Shown here piece by piece: positions 22,979-32,937 of a stretch of 64,000 nucleotides of DNA. Location of the stretch: NCBI GenBank assembly GCA_963765585.1, contig CAVXXB010000017.1, positions 1 to 64,000 of the forward strand, in the 5' to 3' direction. The position numbers were made by a program, and so were the translations under genes. The number at the start of each line of letters is the position of its first letter. Within the stretch, counting starts at the first letter, position 1. The notes below the pieces were generated by a model, which did no database searches, had not been told where the DNA came from, and saw nothing but the letters and a program-made list of their open reading frames with translations. The stretch is from CAVXXB01 sp963765585. GTDB taxonomy: Bacteria; Calditrichota; Calditrichia; JAJRVZ01.

Positions 22979-24227
22979 TTAGGGGTGGGTCATCACGCTT
23001 CCAACTGACCTGATTTTTAACACCATAATGCTATTGGCACCAAACACCTTCTCCATATTCTCAATATAGGGCGGTACTTTGTCATCCGGCAAGAACACCT
23101 GTATTGTACCGGCAAATCCACCACCATGTATCCGGCAGGCACCAACACCAATATCTGCCATATATTTTTCTGTAAGTGCCAGGGCCAATGAAACTCCCTG
23201 TTCCCTGACATTTTTTGTAGTATATATATTCTGTAGCCATTTAAATGAAGAATCCCCGGACTCCTTTACCAAATTCAGGAAACGACTGAAGTCTCCGGAT
23301 GCCAGGGCATTTACTTCATCAGACAACGCGGGTATTTTCCTGCATGAAGTGCATTGCCCTCAGAACAGCACGGTCACCCAATTGCTCTCTCAGTAATCCA
23401 ATATTATCAATGAAGGCCTCTGAATCTACTTCTCGAAGAACCCGGACATCAAAAAATTCTGCAACCGATTTCATTTCATCAGGTACTGCGGCATAATCAT
23501 CTGTCAGATCGGCGTGAGTGCCGCCAGTGTCAACCACCAGTAAACTGTATTTCTCCCGATCAAAATCAAAATTTACTTTTTTAACCTCTGGATTTTCCGG
23601 ATCCTTAAAGTCTATTGCAATAATACCCCCTACGGCACAAGCCATTTGATCCATCAATCCACAGGGCTTACCAAAATACTCATTTTCAGCGTATTGCCCG
23701 ATTTGCGCCATCTGTTCTGCCGGAATCTGATTATCGTTGTATATTGAGTTGAATATCGTTGCCAGCAGTACTTCGATAGATGCCGAGGAACTGAGCCCCG
23801 ATCCGGGAAGCACATCGCTGGTGATGCACGCATTAAATCCGCCAATGCTATACCCCAATTCATTTATTCTGGATGCGATTCCGCGAATCAGTGCACTTGT
23901 TGTGCCTGCTTCCTTATCCACAGCTTGTAGCTGATCCAGATCTATCCGGAATGGTTTGTCATATCCTTCAGAGTGTATAGTTACAATTGCTTCAGGAATT
24001 TTGGCTGCTACCGCAATCGAATCCAAATTAATACTTGCTGCTAAAACCCGGCCATGGTTATGATCGGTATGATTCCCGCCTAATTCTGTCCTGCCGGGTG
24101 TACTAAAATAATATCTGTCCTTCTGACCAAAATGACGATCAAATTGATTATCCAGACTCTGATACCGCTCTGATTGTTGTTTTATCAATAACGGATCATC
24201 ACCATATAGTGAGCGTAGCATGTTCAT
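22979..24227 (-). CDS. galK: Galactokinase (one frameshift)
   Basis: GHMP-kinase motifs are all present. PGRTELGGNHTDHNHG is the galactose-binding signature, LPGSGLSSSASIE the ATP-binding loop, GLMDQMACAVGG carries the catalytic Asp, and RIHGGGFAGTIQVFLP is motif 3. One extra G near 23330 (ENTRVV-stop instead of ENTRVSDEV) splits the frame; the corrected protein has 415 residues, normal for the family. It catalyses ATP-dependent phosphorylation of alpha-D-galactose in the Leloir pathway. No galT or galE lies adjacent. The final codons and the TAA stop are supplied by the G-rich 3'-end element (…GTG ATG ACC CAC CCC TAA). The native C-terminus may therefore have been altered by insertion of that element. 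Confidence 0.93.
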
Positions 24228-24475
24228 TAAACTTTATAGTATCCATTAGGGTAACCAATCTTAAAATTCATACTGATTTATGTATCCAATTCACCAATGT
24301 AGATATAAATCAACAGTGACTGGTGTATTATGTTAATTTACTGAATCATTTCAAGAAGCAATATATGCTGCTCAGGCAGAATTTTCAAGCCTGGTACTGG
24401 GAGATATTGACAGAATATATGGAGTGTGGTGACTTTATGGTGAAAATTTTCGATCTTGAGGCGGGTTTTATTTTC

Positions 24476-24997
24476 TCACGATCCATTACTCTTAATTTTT
24501 ATGATATCACCTTCAATATTGATGGTCGCGGCACCCGGAGTAAATAAATAGACCACAATAGCCCCTGCAGCAAGTGCGGCATTCTCCCCGGTTGGTTCAC
24601 TGATGAACAACGGTATCCCCACAAGGCCAATAATAAATCCGAGAGATTTTGGTACCATCAAAGCACCATTTACCGGTGTGCTGTTTACTGAGACAACTAC
24701 ATTCACCAGGGCATCTCCGTCATTTTCTTTGATAGCGTTATTCAACCTTTCAGAAATATCTTCATCACTGCTAATATTTAGTGGTGCTGATATACCCCAC
24801 TTTGTGAATGAGAAGGAAATATGTTTTATTTTCTTATAATCATCTCTTGCTTTTATTTTAAGATCATGGGTATAAAAGCTTTCTGTGTAGGAAACCGGGT
24901 AACTCAGATGATCCGTTTTAACATGTACTTTTGCACCGACATAACATCCATAGTTACATATTGCGATTCCAGCCAGAAGCAAAATATATTTATTCAT
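24476..24997 (-). CDS. Small lipoprotein with C-terminal hydrophobic segments, unknown function
   Basis: The ATG at 24997 is chosen because it overlaps the stop of the upstream gene (ATGAATAA) and opens a lipobox signal (ILLLAGIAICNYGCYVG). The in-frame extension upstream is the out-of-frame shadow of that gene. The mature protein has a beta-rich body (HISFSFTKWGISAPLNISS), then glycine-rich hydrophobic segments (GFIIGLVGIPLFI, ENAALAAGAIVVYLF). The family is not recognised. Overlap with the preceding lipoprotein indicates translational coupling and a shared function at the envelope. The ~250-base gap between this gene and galK shows nothing. Confidence 0.65.
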   Translation of the reverse strand: MNKYILLLAGIAICNYGCYVGAKVHVKTDHLSYPVSYTESFYTHDLKIKARDDYKKIKHISFSFTKWGISAPLNISSDEDISERLNNAIKENDGDALVNVVVSVNSTPVNGALMVPKSLGFIIGLVGIPLFISEPTGENAALAAGAIVVYLFTPGAATINIEGDIIKIKSNGS

Positions 24998-25496
24998 GTG
25001 GAACATTTGGGCTGATCTCATAGGTCTTACCTGCAAGATAAAATTTTTCAAATGTAAATTCACCTGCTTCCGTTTCGTCATCTGTAATCGCAGCGCCGAG
25101 TATTGAACCCAGAACAGCACCAATAGAAATTCCATGTTCCACTTCAACACTTAATTGAACATCGACTATAAAACGGTTCTGACGATTTTGCAATGCACTA
25201 TCTATGGCTGAGAAAAGTGTCTGTTTTGCATATTCGCCGCCCCCAATTGTCAAACTACTGTTCTCATCCGAAGATGTCGCGCCCTCATCGACTTCGTGGA
25301 CAAACTCCCCGGAGACGGTTTCAGCCTGGGTAAATTCATGTAACAGGGAATCATTTTGTAAAAACTGAGGTGCACCCATTTGTATTGGTTGTTTTACTCC
25401 CCGCAGATCAAGATTGTGGCTGTGTACGGTGCATCCTGTATAAAAACTAACTATGATACATGTAAAAAAGAGTATGAAATATATTATCTTTTTCAT
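24990..25496 (-). CDS. Small lipoprotein, first gene of a coupled pair, unknown function
   Basis: The 168-residue protein begins MKKIIYFILFFTCIIVSFYT followed by the lipobox Cys (YTGC). The mature part contains HSHNLDLRGVKQPIQMG, a Ser/Glu-rich stretch, and a glycine-rich hydrophobic patch (GISIGAVLGSILGAAI) resembling the same region of its downstream partner. It is intact. The pair may be anchored to the outer membrane and interact, but I know no family for them. Confidence 0.65.
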   Translation of the reverse strand: MKKIIYFILFFTCIIVSFYTGCTVHSHNLDLRGVKQPIQMGAPQFLQNDSLLHEFTQAETVSGEFVHEVDEGATSSDENSSLTIGGGEYAKQTLFSAIDSALQNRQNRFIVDVQLSVEVEHGISIGAVLGSILGAAITDDETEAGEFTFEKFYLAGKTYEISPNVPHE

Positions 25497-25961
25497 ATGT
25501 TCATCCTGCTCTAACTTTATTTATTCAATTTTTCTATCAGCAGATATTCAGATTCATAAAAGATAACAAGAGTGGGAGGGTTTAATAATGGAGTAATATA
25601 AATAATCACTTGTCATTTTCAAAGGAAAAAAACAGGGCGACAGTATCAGTTTTTATGACCGTGAGCGCAATATAACACTGCGTATCCCGGGAATAAGATA
25701 ACAGTAACAAAAATGCTCAACTGAATTTATTTCGGCAATATATTTATTAAATTTATTGTTAACCGCAGAGAGCGCTAAGAATCAACAAAGATCGCAAATA
25801 TTTATTTTAATCCTAGCGTACTTTGTATTGCCTTTGCGCCCTCTGCGGTCAAAAAAACTATTCCCTAACAGCAGTAAATATTCCAGGAGTCAATAAATCT
25901 CAATTCAGATTTCGACATTCGATATTCGATATTCGTTATTCGTTATTGTATTTTTATAATA
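25497..25961. repeat. Intergenic region with an inverted-repeat element
   Basis: Bases 25757-25851 form an element with inverted ends (AACCGCAGAGAGCGC and GCGCCCTCTGCGGT), the same type as at 13540 and 27519. Bases about 25909-25947 hold ATTCGATATTCG/TTCGTTATTCG text. Around 25630-25700 a short open stretch reads like a degraded peptide but is too short to call. Confidence 0.6.
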
Positions 25962-27342
25962 TTATTTAATCCTATAAAATTCTATCCTTCTATTCTTCGC
26001 CCTACCCTCCGAGGTCTCGTTTGGAGCGATCGGATTTTCGGGTCCAAAACCCTTGGTTGTAATCCGGTATGGTACAATTCCCTGCCCTACTAAATACTGT
26101 TTAACTGTATCCGCACGGCGCTGTGATATTCTTATATTACCCTGGTAACTCCCGGTATTATCGGTATATCCACGTATCTCAACTTCAATTTCCGGGAACT
26201 TGTGCATACCTGTGGAAACTTTTTCCAGGATTCTCTCAGAATTTGCCGTTAAGTCTGAACTACCAGATGCAAAATTAACACCCTCAAGAACAATTGACTG
26301 ACCTACGTCTACGGTTGGTTTTTCATCCGGGCAACCGTCCTCATCCTGATATTCATTAAATGTTTCCGCTTCATTTGGACACTTATCGAGAGAATCAGCT
26401 ATTCCATCACTATCGTTATCAAAATCCGGCGCACCATCTTCATCCTCAAATCCATCAAAATCTTCTGCAGTAATAATACCCGCGGCTACTGCCGCATCCG
26501 TACCAGGTAGCTTATCATTAGTATCTAAGATACCATCCCCATCATTATCCGGATCCGGTACACCATCGGAATCCTGAAATCCATCCTGGTCTTCGGGTTT
26601 GTTGGGTGCACCATCTTCAGTATCCAGGATACCATCATTATCATTATCAGGATCAGGTCTACCATCATAATCTTCAAAATTATCATAATCTTCCGGATGG
26701 TGTGGATCGACATCCATCTTGTCCGGAATGCCATCTCCATCACTGTCCTTTGGTTCGCCGAGATAAAAATTCAGGCCGAGCGTTAGGGTGAAATATCCAT
26801 CCCATTGATCACCAGCCTTTATATCATCAAGATAATCTGATAACATCTGATGATAGCTACCCTCCAGTTCTATGGCTACCGTCTCGGAAAAGTGGACAAC
26901 CAGTCCGCCACCCAATGGAACACCAAATTGTAAATTATCATATTTGCCGGCGGTATTATTGGGCAGTTTACTTCCGCTCTTATCCTGGGGATTGATATGC
27001 ATAATATCAATTCCAGTCATTAAATATGGATTCAGACTACTGGAAGGAAAAATTTTACTTTAATCATCGGTGAAGCCGGTAAAGCATGGTTTTAAAATAC
27101 TGGCCACCATTTTCTGCCTGCAGAAAAGATGCTCCGCCATTAATCCCAACGGCAAAAGGATCCGAGATCCACCAAAACAAAGAAAATGCGGCCGATCCAT
27201 TAATCTGGCGATCATTAATATCGCCCCAGTAACTGTTTATACCGCCCTTAATTCCTAATTCCGTCTTGCCATCTGTTTCGTCAGCAAATCCTGTAGTTAT
27301 AAACAGTGTGGTAATAAAAATTAATAATAGTAATATTCTCAT
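25962..27342 (-). CDS. OmpA-family outer-membrane protein with calcium-binding (TSP3-type) repeats, frameshifted near the N-terminus
   Basis: ATG 27342 (AGGA Shine-Dalgarno) opens a signal peptide (LLLLIFITTLFITTGFADE), followed by a small beta-barrel domain. Acidic DSDGDGIPD-type repeats, about five, form a thrombospondin-type-3-like Ca-binding stalk. The C-terminal OmpA/MotB domain is complete: NFASGSSDLTANSERIL, IRGYTDNTGS, ISQRRADTVKQYL, NRRIEFYRIK, with the Asp and Arg that bind diaminopimelate in the family. The frame is disturbed between about 27100 and 27040. The protein should tether the outer membrane to peptidoglycan. Confidence 0.88.
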
Positions 27343-27675
27343 GATCCTGTCCCCTGATATCATGAATAGTTGCATATTTTAATTTATTCTGATCAGATTG
27401 ATATTAAATATTTATGGTAGATTTCTGCCCCTGATCTATTGTCTGATTTTCGACCAGTATAGCAGACCCTGAAGTTTATATATTTATTTTAAATATTGGG
27501 GTGGGGTTTGGATATAGTTTAACCGCAAAGATCGCAATGAAGACACAAAGTTCGCAAAGATTATAGTTAATTTTTGCGGGCTTCGCTTTCCCTTTGCGCC
27601 CTCTGCGGTTAATAAATATTATGGAGTGGTACAATTCTGAGGATTAACTAAAGTACATGAGATAATCCACGCAGG
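27343..27675. repeat. Intergenic region with an inverted-repeat element
   Basis: Bases 27519-27612 carry an element with inverted ends (TTTAACCGCAAAGATCGCAA and GCGCCCTCTGCGGTTAA). The rest is AT-rich, holds the promoter of the OmpA-like gene and shows no coding sequence. Confidence 0.6.
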
Positions 27676-29013
27676 TTAGTGTTTATGATCATGATCAGTT
27701 GAATCAAAGCCCCGTTCCGGAGTACCTGGCGGTATTTTATCAATCAGACGGTTTGCCTGTCCATCCGTTTTTACCAGGTCAAATTCATCATAAAGTTGTC
27801 CTGTAACCGTCATGGCTTTATATCGCAGCGTGTCATGATCGATGGTAATCACCTGAAATAACTGGGTATTCTCTGCAGCCCGGTCCATCCAGCGCTCATC
27901 ATTGATCTCGTACATTTTCGGTCCGCTGACGGATACCACATACATGGTGCCTCCTGCCTGGTCCTGGCCACTGGTGCCACTCTGTAAATTTCGTCCCCGG
28001 GCGTAGGTGTGGTCATGACCCTGCAATGCAATATCCACTTTATATTTATCAAAAACCGGTTTCCACATTTCGCGTCACTCTTTATTATTGCGACCTTTTC
28101 CGGATGAATACATCGGGTGATGATAGGTAAGCACCGTCCAGCGTTGCGGATTATTTTCCAGAACCTTTTCTAACCATGGTATCTGTTCTTCCTGTCGCTC
28201 ATTTGAATTGAGACTGATGATTCGAATGTTTTGATAATCCAGGTAATAAACGGACTCTTCAAGTCCGGCAAGACCATTCTCCGGCAATGTAAATTGTGGT
28301 CGCCAGAACCGGCTGATTGTCTTTCCCGTTACACTTTTCTTATATTCATGATTACCCGGCGTCGGGATTCCCGGTACCATGGCATGAATCCAGTCACCGG
28401 CATCAAACCACTCCCGCCATTCCACATCAGAATTGGCATTGTTTATTAAATCACCGGCATGAATCATAAACTTTGCTTTTGGCGCCTCCGAATAGGCCGA
28501 TCGAATTGCCCTGGACCATAACGAAAGAACATTGTTTTGTGCATCACCAAAATAAATAAAACTGAACGGTTCGTTTCCGGTGGCCGCGGTCCTAAAATGA
28601 AACCATTCACTCCAGTGTTCATCTTTACCCACCCGGTAGGCATATAGCGTATTGGCAGTCAAATTTTCAAAATTATATGAATGATAATATTTTAAACCAT
28701 TCTCGGTTTGCAGACTTTCCGTTTTTGCAACGAATCTTTGTGCATTATGGATAAAAGTAGGTGCGGCATCGGCCAGTCCAATTTCAGCAAAACCCTCCTG
28801 AACGCTGTCGTCCGTGCGCCAGGTAACCGCCTGACTGGTGGATGGATCACCTGTCCAGTTCAGAACAATATTTTCCGGGGCGCCATTGGTAGTTAATGAA
28901 ACAAGGGCATTTGTTCTATCCGGTGAATTGGCGCAAAGTATGGTACTCACCAATACAATACTAAGTGCAACCAATAAAATTGTGACTACTTTTCGTTTCT
29001 GCATTTTTTTCAC
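27676..29013 (-). CDS. Secreted purple-acid-phosphatase-like metallophosphoesterase with an in-frame TGA
   Basis: A signal peptide (VTILLVALSIVLVSTILCA) precedes an Fn3-like N-terminal domain (VLNWTGDPSTSQAVTWRTD). A calcineurin-type phosphoesterase domain follows, with the metal-site series FGDAQNN, HAGDLINN, PGNHEY, YHHPMYSS and QGHDHTYARG. A TGA at 28075-28077 interrupts the frame between NNKE and REMWKPVFD. Both sides stay in the same frame, so a single substitution (for example Leu TTA to TGA) explains it. Without read-through, the product would lose the last metal ligands (GHDH) and be inactive. Corrected length is 445 codons. The C-terminus ends in a His-rich DSTDHDHKH tail. Possible role: phosphate scavenging from organic esters. 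Confidence 0.85.
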
Positions 29014-29341
29014 TCACTTTCTCAAATTTCCATTTCTTACTTTACCAAAATAAATCGATAAACTGGTGAACGAATAAAACGTTGAAAATATTTTCCATTT
29101 TTATATTTTTCTAAATTTCGAGTTTGCGGAGCCTGAAAAGCTTTAAAAACCACTAAGACCCAAAGACACAAAGAATTCTAAATGTAGAATTCTTTCATAA
29201 AAAGTAATAAATTGAACGGATTTACCACTCTTGTTTCAAAAAAATCAATTATTTTAATAACTTTGTGTCTTCGTAACTTTGAGGTTTAATTTTAATTCGT
29301 AAAACGGATTCCACAATCTCTCAATAATGGAGTTACCTGTT
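29014..29341. repeat. Divergent intergenic region with an inverted-repeat element
   Basis: Inverted ends at about 29149-29178 (AACCACTAAGACCCAAAGAC) and 29262-29290 (TTTGTGTCTTCGTAACTTTG) flank about 85 bases, resembling a short MITE. Promoters for both divergent genes must lie here; none can be assigned with confidence. Confidence 0.55.
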
Positions 29342-30673
29342 ATGACAAAACGCACCCGTGCGCCAAGAAAAGAGCTCATTGGCTGGGCCATGTTCGACTT
29401 TGCCAATTCATCTTATACTACTGTAATTATCACCGTCGTTTATGCGGTCATGTTTCCGGAGATCATCGTTGGCAGCGATCCGGACGGTTCGTTTGGTTTT
29501 GGTAATCTGTTATGGAGTATTGCCCTTTCAGTTAGTTACGGCCTGGTTGTGATTACCGCACCGATATTTGGCGCGCTTATCGATTTTACCGCCTCAAAAA
29601 AGAAATTTCTGTTTGCCAGTTATCTTCTTACCATTATAGCCACCGGTGCGTTGTTTTTTGTAAAACCGGGATTTTATCAGCTGGGAATGATTCTGATCAT
29701 AATTTCAAATTTTGGCTTTGCCACCGGCGAATCATTTGTCTCCAGTTTTCTGCCGGACCTGGGCCCACCGGAAGATCTGGGAAAAATATCAGGGTACGCC
29801 TGGGGTCTGGGATATTTTGGCGGGCTGGTCGCCACTGTATTGGTCACCCTGCTGGGCCCGGTAGAGGTAGATAATTTTTCCAATCTAAAATATGTTGGCC
29901 CGATTACGGCGGTATTTTTTCTGTTATCCGCGATTCCCACATTTCTCTGGGTAAAGGAACGTGGTAAGGCAAAACAGCTGCAACCGGGACAGAAATTGCT
30001 TACAGTCGGTTTTAATCGGCTCATAGCTACATTTCGCTCTTTGGAACATTTCCGGGATCTGATTATTTATCTGGTCTCCGTCTTTTTTGCCATGGCAGGA
30101 TTATCGATTGTCATCAGTTTTGCATTCATATACGGGAATCAGGTAATTAAGTGGGATGCAACCGGGCGTAATCTGATGTTTGTTATAACCCAGTTCACGG
30201 CCGCCGGTGGCGCAGTATTATTTGGAATCATTCAGGATAAGATCGGTGCAAAAAAGACCTTTAATATTACACTGGTGATGTGGATTGTCGCAATTGTGCT
30301 GATCTGGGCGACCAATGATCTGACAGCATACCTTAACGATGTATTCGGAACCTCTGTTAGAAGCCAGACTTTCTTTTTATTTGTTGGCTGTCTGGCCGGA
30401 ATGGGACTTGGTGCAACCCAATCGGCCAGCCGCGCGATTGTGGGTCTGTTCTCACCGGAATCAAAAGCAGCCGAGTTTTTTGGTTTTTGGGGTCTATCAG
30501 GAAAGTTGGCATCAATTCTGGGTATTTTATCATTGGGCATTATGCAAACGTATCTGGGCCTGCAGAATGCAATTTTACTATGTACATTGTTTTTTCTCCT
30601 GGCGCTTGTAGTGAACTATCTGGTGGATTATAATCATGGGATTAGGACAGCAGAGGAATTTGGGAAAGAGTGA
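29342..30673 (+). CDS. UMF1-family (Atg22-like) MFS transporter
   Basis: The N-terminus KELIGWAMFDFANSSYTTVI is the UMF1/Atg22 signature. About twelve hydrophobic helices follow, with conserved GYAWGLGYFGG and GLGATQSASRAI. Length is 443 residues and the frame is intact. ATG 29342 has GGAG (29329-29332) at a good distance; ATG 29327 is an in-frame alternative. In yeast the family exports amino acids from the vacuole, while in bacteria substrates are mostly unknown. It is monocistronic, transcribed away from the phosphoesterase. Confidence 0.9.
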   Translation: MTKRTRAPRKELIGWAMFDFANSSYTTVIITVVYAVMFPEIIVGSDPDGSFGFGNLLWSIALSVSYGLVVITAPIFGALIDFTASKKKFLFASYLLTIIATGALFFVKPGFYQLGMILIIISNFGFATGESFVSSFLPDLGPPEDLGKISGYAWGLGYFGGLVATVLVTLLGPVEVDNFSNLKYVGPITAVFFLLSAIPTFLWVKERGKAKQLQPGQKLLTVGFNRLIATFRSLEHFRDLIIYLVSVFFAMAGLSIVISFAFIYGNQVIKWDATGRNLMFVITQFTAAGGAVLFGIIQDKIGAKKTFNITLVMWIVAIVLIWATNDLTAYLNDVFGTSVRSQTFFLFVGCLAGMGLGATQSASRAIVGLFSPESKAAEFFGFWGLSGKLASILGILSLGIMQTYLGLQNAILLCTLFFLLALVVNYLVDYNHGIRTAEEFGKE

Positions 30674-30919
30674 AGAAGGGACAGAGAGACAAAGTAGTTT
30701 TAAATTCGAAATTCAACATTCGAAATTTATATTTTCAAAAGTCCCTAAGTCCCTGTTTTAAAGGCACAGAGTAGTTTTAACCTCGAAATTCAACCTTGGA
30801 TATTTATATTTCAATAGTCCCTGAGTGGGGCAGAGTAAATTTTTTCTCGGTGCCCTCTGTGATACCTCAGTGGTCTCTGTGGTTAGTTTGTAGATTTCGA
30901 GATTCGATATTAGTATTTA
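30674..30919. repeat. Short repeat-rich spacer
   Basis: It contains AAATTCGAAATTCAACATTC-type text, AGTCCCTAAGTCCCTG words and a GTGCCCTCTGTGATACCTC half-element. No gene was seen. Confidence 0.5.
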
Positions 30920-31352
30920 TCATCCATCTTCAAGATATGGATTTACTATTCGCAGATCTTGTATCATCTGATCGTGCTGGAGATCTTCACTATATAGAAT
31001 TTTGCAATTCAGCTTGAATTGATCCGGCAATGATTAGCGCATCATAAAAGCCAAATTTCCAACGTTCCGAGATCTCAAGTCCCAGCTGATATAATTCGAT
31101 TGACGCATAAACCTCGCACAGTGGCCCGAGAACAGAAGCCAGATAAATACGGCTATCCTTATAGGAAATTGGTGTCGCAAACTTTCTTGTTGCCACATTT
31201 AAGAATTCTTGTATCACCTGGAAACTAATAATCCCTTTTCCTGTTTCAAGGCCGCTCTTTATCAATTGTCGTGAAGTATCCTGTTTACCCTGATCAGTGT
31301 TGTCAAAAGAGTAAACGATAATATTTGTATCCAGAAAATATTTATCTCTCAT
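30920..31352 (-). CDS. vapC: PIN-domain toxin, VapC-like (C-terminal frameshift)
   Basis: The PIN-fold acidic residues are present: LDTNIIVYSFD, QVIQEFLNV and the third cluster FGFYDALIIAGS. One extra A in an A-run near 31005 makes the frame end early at ELQNSI. Removing it restores the expected tail ELQILYSEDLQHDQMI and a stop at 30920, giving 143 residues with the conserved SEDLQH segment. PIN toxins are Mg-dependent RNases, usually acting on tRNA or rRNA. The start overlaps the antitoxin stop by 11 bases, the classic arrangement for a toxin-antitoxin pair. Confidence 0.88.
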
Positions 31353-31563
31353 TGAGTTCGTCTCGTGAAAATTTCACTCCAGCACTTACATAATTCAATT
31401 GATCCATAAGTAAATCAAAATTCCTGGCATTTGAATTTTCAGATGAATAATTGCCCAACCATTTTCTGAATTCCGCGTTTAGCGTGGTATTTAGATTCTG
31501 TGCTCGTTTCCGTGCTTTTTTTATCTGGTTTTCATCAGCACTAAGCGTTATATTTTTTAGCAT
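31342..31563 (-). CDS. vapB: VapB-like antitoxin of the PIN toxin
   Basis: This 73-residue protein begins MLKNITLSADENQIKKARKR, a short beta strand followed by helices as in ribbon-helix-helix-type antitoxins. ALNT/TLNAEFRKWL is the usual dimerisation helix pattern, and the acidic tail SRDELNER would neutralise the toxin. ATG 31563 has AGGA 7 bases upstream; a longer in-frame start is less likely. It probably represses its own promoter. Upstream, 31564-31859 shows only AT-rich sequence and a TCCTTCGTG-type half repeat near 31790-31850. Confidence 0.85.
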   Translation of the reverse strand: MLKNITLSADENQIKKARKRAQNLNTTLNAEFRKWLGNYSSENSNARNFDLLMDQLNYVSAGVKFSRDELNER

Positions 31564-31859
31564 TGCAAATCCTATATTGCACAATATATGTGTACACTGT
31601 TTTCGTGTATGTTACATAAATATTTCACAGAAATCAAGAATGAAAGATACAATATTTCTCCCCTGCGGGGCATTTGAGATAGTAAATTTAATGATACACA
31701 ATGACGGAATTAAAAATAAAGAGATAGAATTGTGCAGTTTAATTCGCAGAGAGTTCTAATTTTGTATTATATAAATTAAATATATTTCTTCGTGATCGGA
31801 GCCTGTCCTGAAGACCGAAAGGTCGAAGGATCTCCTTCGTGTCCTTCGTGCAACTATTT

Positions 31860-32678
31860 TTAAAACTCCTCATCCTCCAACTCATCCATTTTTACAGAAA
31901 AACAATCCGGACAAAGCGTGTGTGAAAAATCAGCATCCGAATGACGCTTCACATATTGCTCGACAACTTCATAATACCCTTCATCGTTACGAATTTTTCG
32001 GCAGGACATGCAAATAGGTATTATTCCACGCAGTGTTTTTACTTCGGACAAAGCATATTGAAGACTTGCTTTTATATCAAGTTCGTTTTTCAACAGGATA
32101 AATTGTCGTCTTCTTGACTTGTGCAATCGATATGAGGCAAGAAATCCAAAGAGATTGGCCATAATAAAACCAAGAATGAGCATGACAATGCCGCCCGATA
32201 TGACCGGAAGATTTTTAAACGTCAATATAAAGAAGCATTCACCTACACTGATGATAACTCCAGGAATGACATGAAGATATAGGGGGACGGGAAACATTAC
32301 ATAAATCGCAATCACATATACGATATTAAGTACAACAACCGGAATATAATCATCTGGACGGCTGAAACTGATCATCAGGGTCAGCATTGATATACCGATC
32401 ATCCAAATTAGCATAAACCGATCAAATATTACCACGTTTCGGGTTTTCCTGATAATATAGATTACAGCTATTGACCCTATTGTCATTAAAATTCGGCCAA
32501 AAATAATTTCTGTAAAATATTCACTATCATAAAAGGTAAGAATATCATTTATTATGAAAGCAGCAATTGGAATAAACGCTAAGAGAATCGCAAGGGTTAA
32601 TTGGTTAATATCATTTTTCAGGGCATCCTGACGAAATTGTTTTTCTAAACCTGTTGGCTTTAATGTAGTCGACAACAT
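31860..32678 (-). CDS. Membrane sensor-like protein with C-terminal PICMSCRKIR Cys-rich domain
   Basis: Six to seven hydrophobic helices span residues ~25-190, a MASE-like membrane sensor layout. After a short coiled linker comes the tail LRGIIPICMSCRKIRNDEG ... HSDADFSHTLCPDCF. It has four Cys in CxxC-x(n)-CxxC order and a conserved His, apt for zinc binding. This tail (typically PICSxCKKIR ... ADFSHGICPEC) is known as a recurrent C-terminal module of sensor proteins, often attached to PAS, GAF or membrane domains. Its biochemical output is not established as far as I know. No kinase or cyclase domain is present, so the tail would be the only output. Intact. Confidence 0.75.
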   Translation of the reverse strand: MLSTTLKPTGLEKQFRQDALKNDINQLTLAILLAFIPIAAFIINDILTFYDSEYFTEIIFGRILMTIGSIAVIYIIRKTRNVVIFDRFMLIWMIGISMLTLMISFSRPDDYIPVVVLNIVYVIAIYVMFPVPLYLHVIPGVIISVGECFFILTFKNLPVISGGIVMLILGFIMANLFGFLASYRLHKSRRRQFILLKNELDIKASLQYALSEVKTLRGIIPICMSCRKIRNDEGYYEVVEQYVKRHSDADFSHTLCPDCFSVKMDELEDEEF

Positions 32679-32754
32679 TCCGCTTCAATCTATATATATG
32701 AGTATTATGCCTAAAAACGTCTTACCATTATATTCGGCAGGCTTTATCGCAGGA

Positions 32755-32937
32755 TTATTTTTTCCTGGTAGATTTTGATTTTTTTGCCCGCGGATTAAAT
32801 TCCAATGCCAGATTCAGCCAGTTATCCAAATCCTGATCCGTACTTATCCCGTCATGGTCGATAAATACAAAGCCTGGCATAGGTCGGCCCGTAAAATCCA
32901 TCGGTCTGCAACCTGTTTTTTGCAGGGCGGATATGAT
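32755..32937 (-). pseudogene. Remnant of a TfoX-like (TfoX N-terminal domain) protein
   Basis: A minus-strand translation reads GCRPMDFTGRPMPGFVFIDH, then DNWLNLALEFNPRAKK and a stop at 32755-32757. This matches the end of TfoX_N-domain proteins (RPMDFTGRPMKGFV, LxxWVxxAL). The 5' part is missing: sequence upstream of about 32937 is TTAGAGATTAGAGATGAGAG repeat text. The gene therefore appears truncated at a repeat. The rest of 32679-33087 is repeat or featureless sequence. Confidence 0.65.

Noticed and set aside
24323..24547. Small plus-strand frame upstream of galK
   Set aside because: No ribosome-binding site and no recognisable domain, and its end overlaps the 3' end of the lipoprotein gene on the other strand.
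25630..25705. Short open stretch reading KGKKQGDSISFYDRERNI
   Set aside because: About 25 codons, no start signal and no recognisable family; it may be a degraded remnant but cannot be supported.
28075..28077. Selenocysteine codon in the phosphoesterase
   Set aside because: The position is not a metal ligand or catalytic residue, homologous motifs suggest Leu here, and no selenocysteine machinery is visible in the window.
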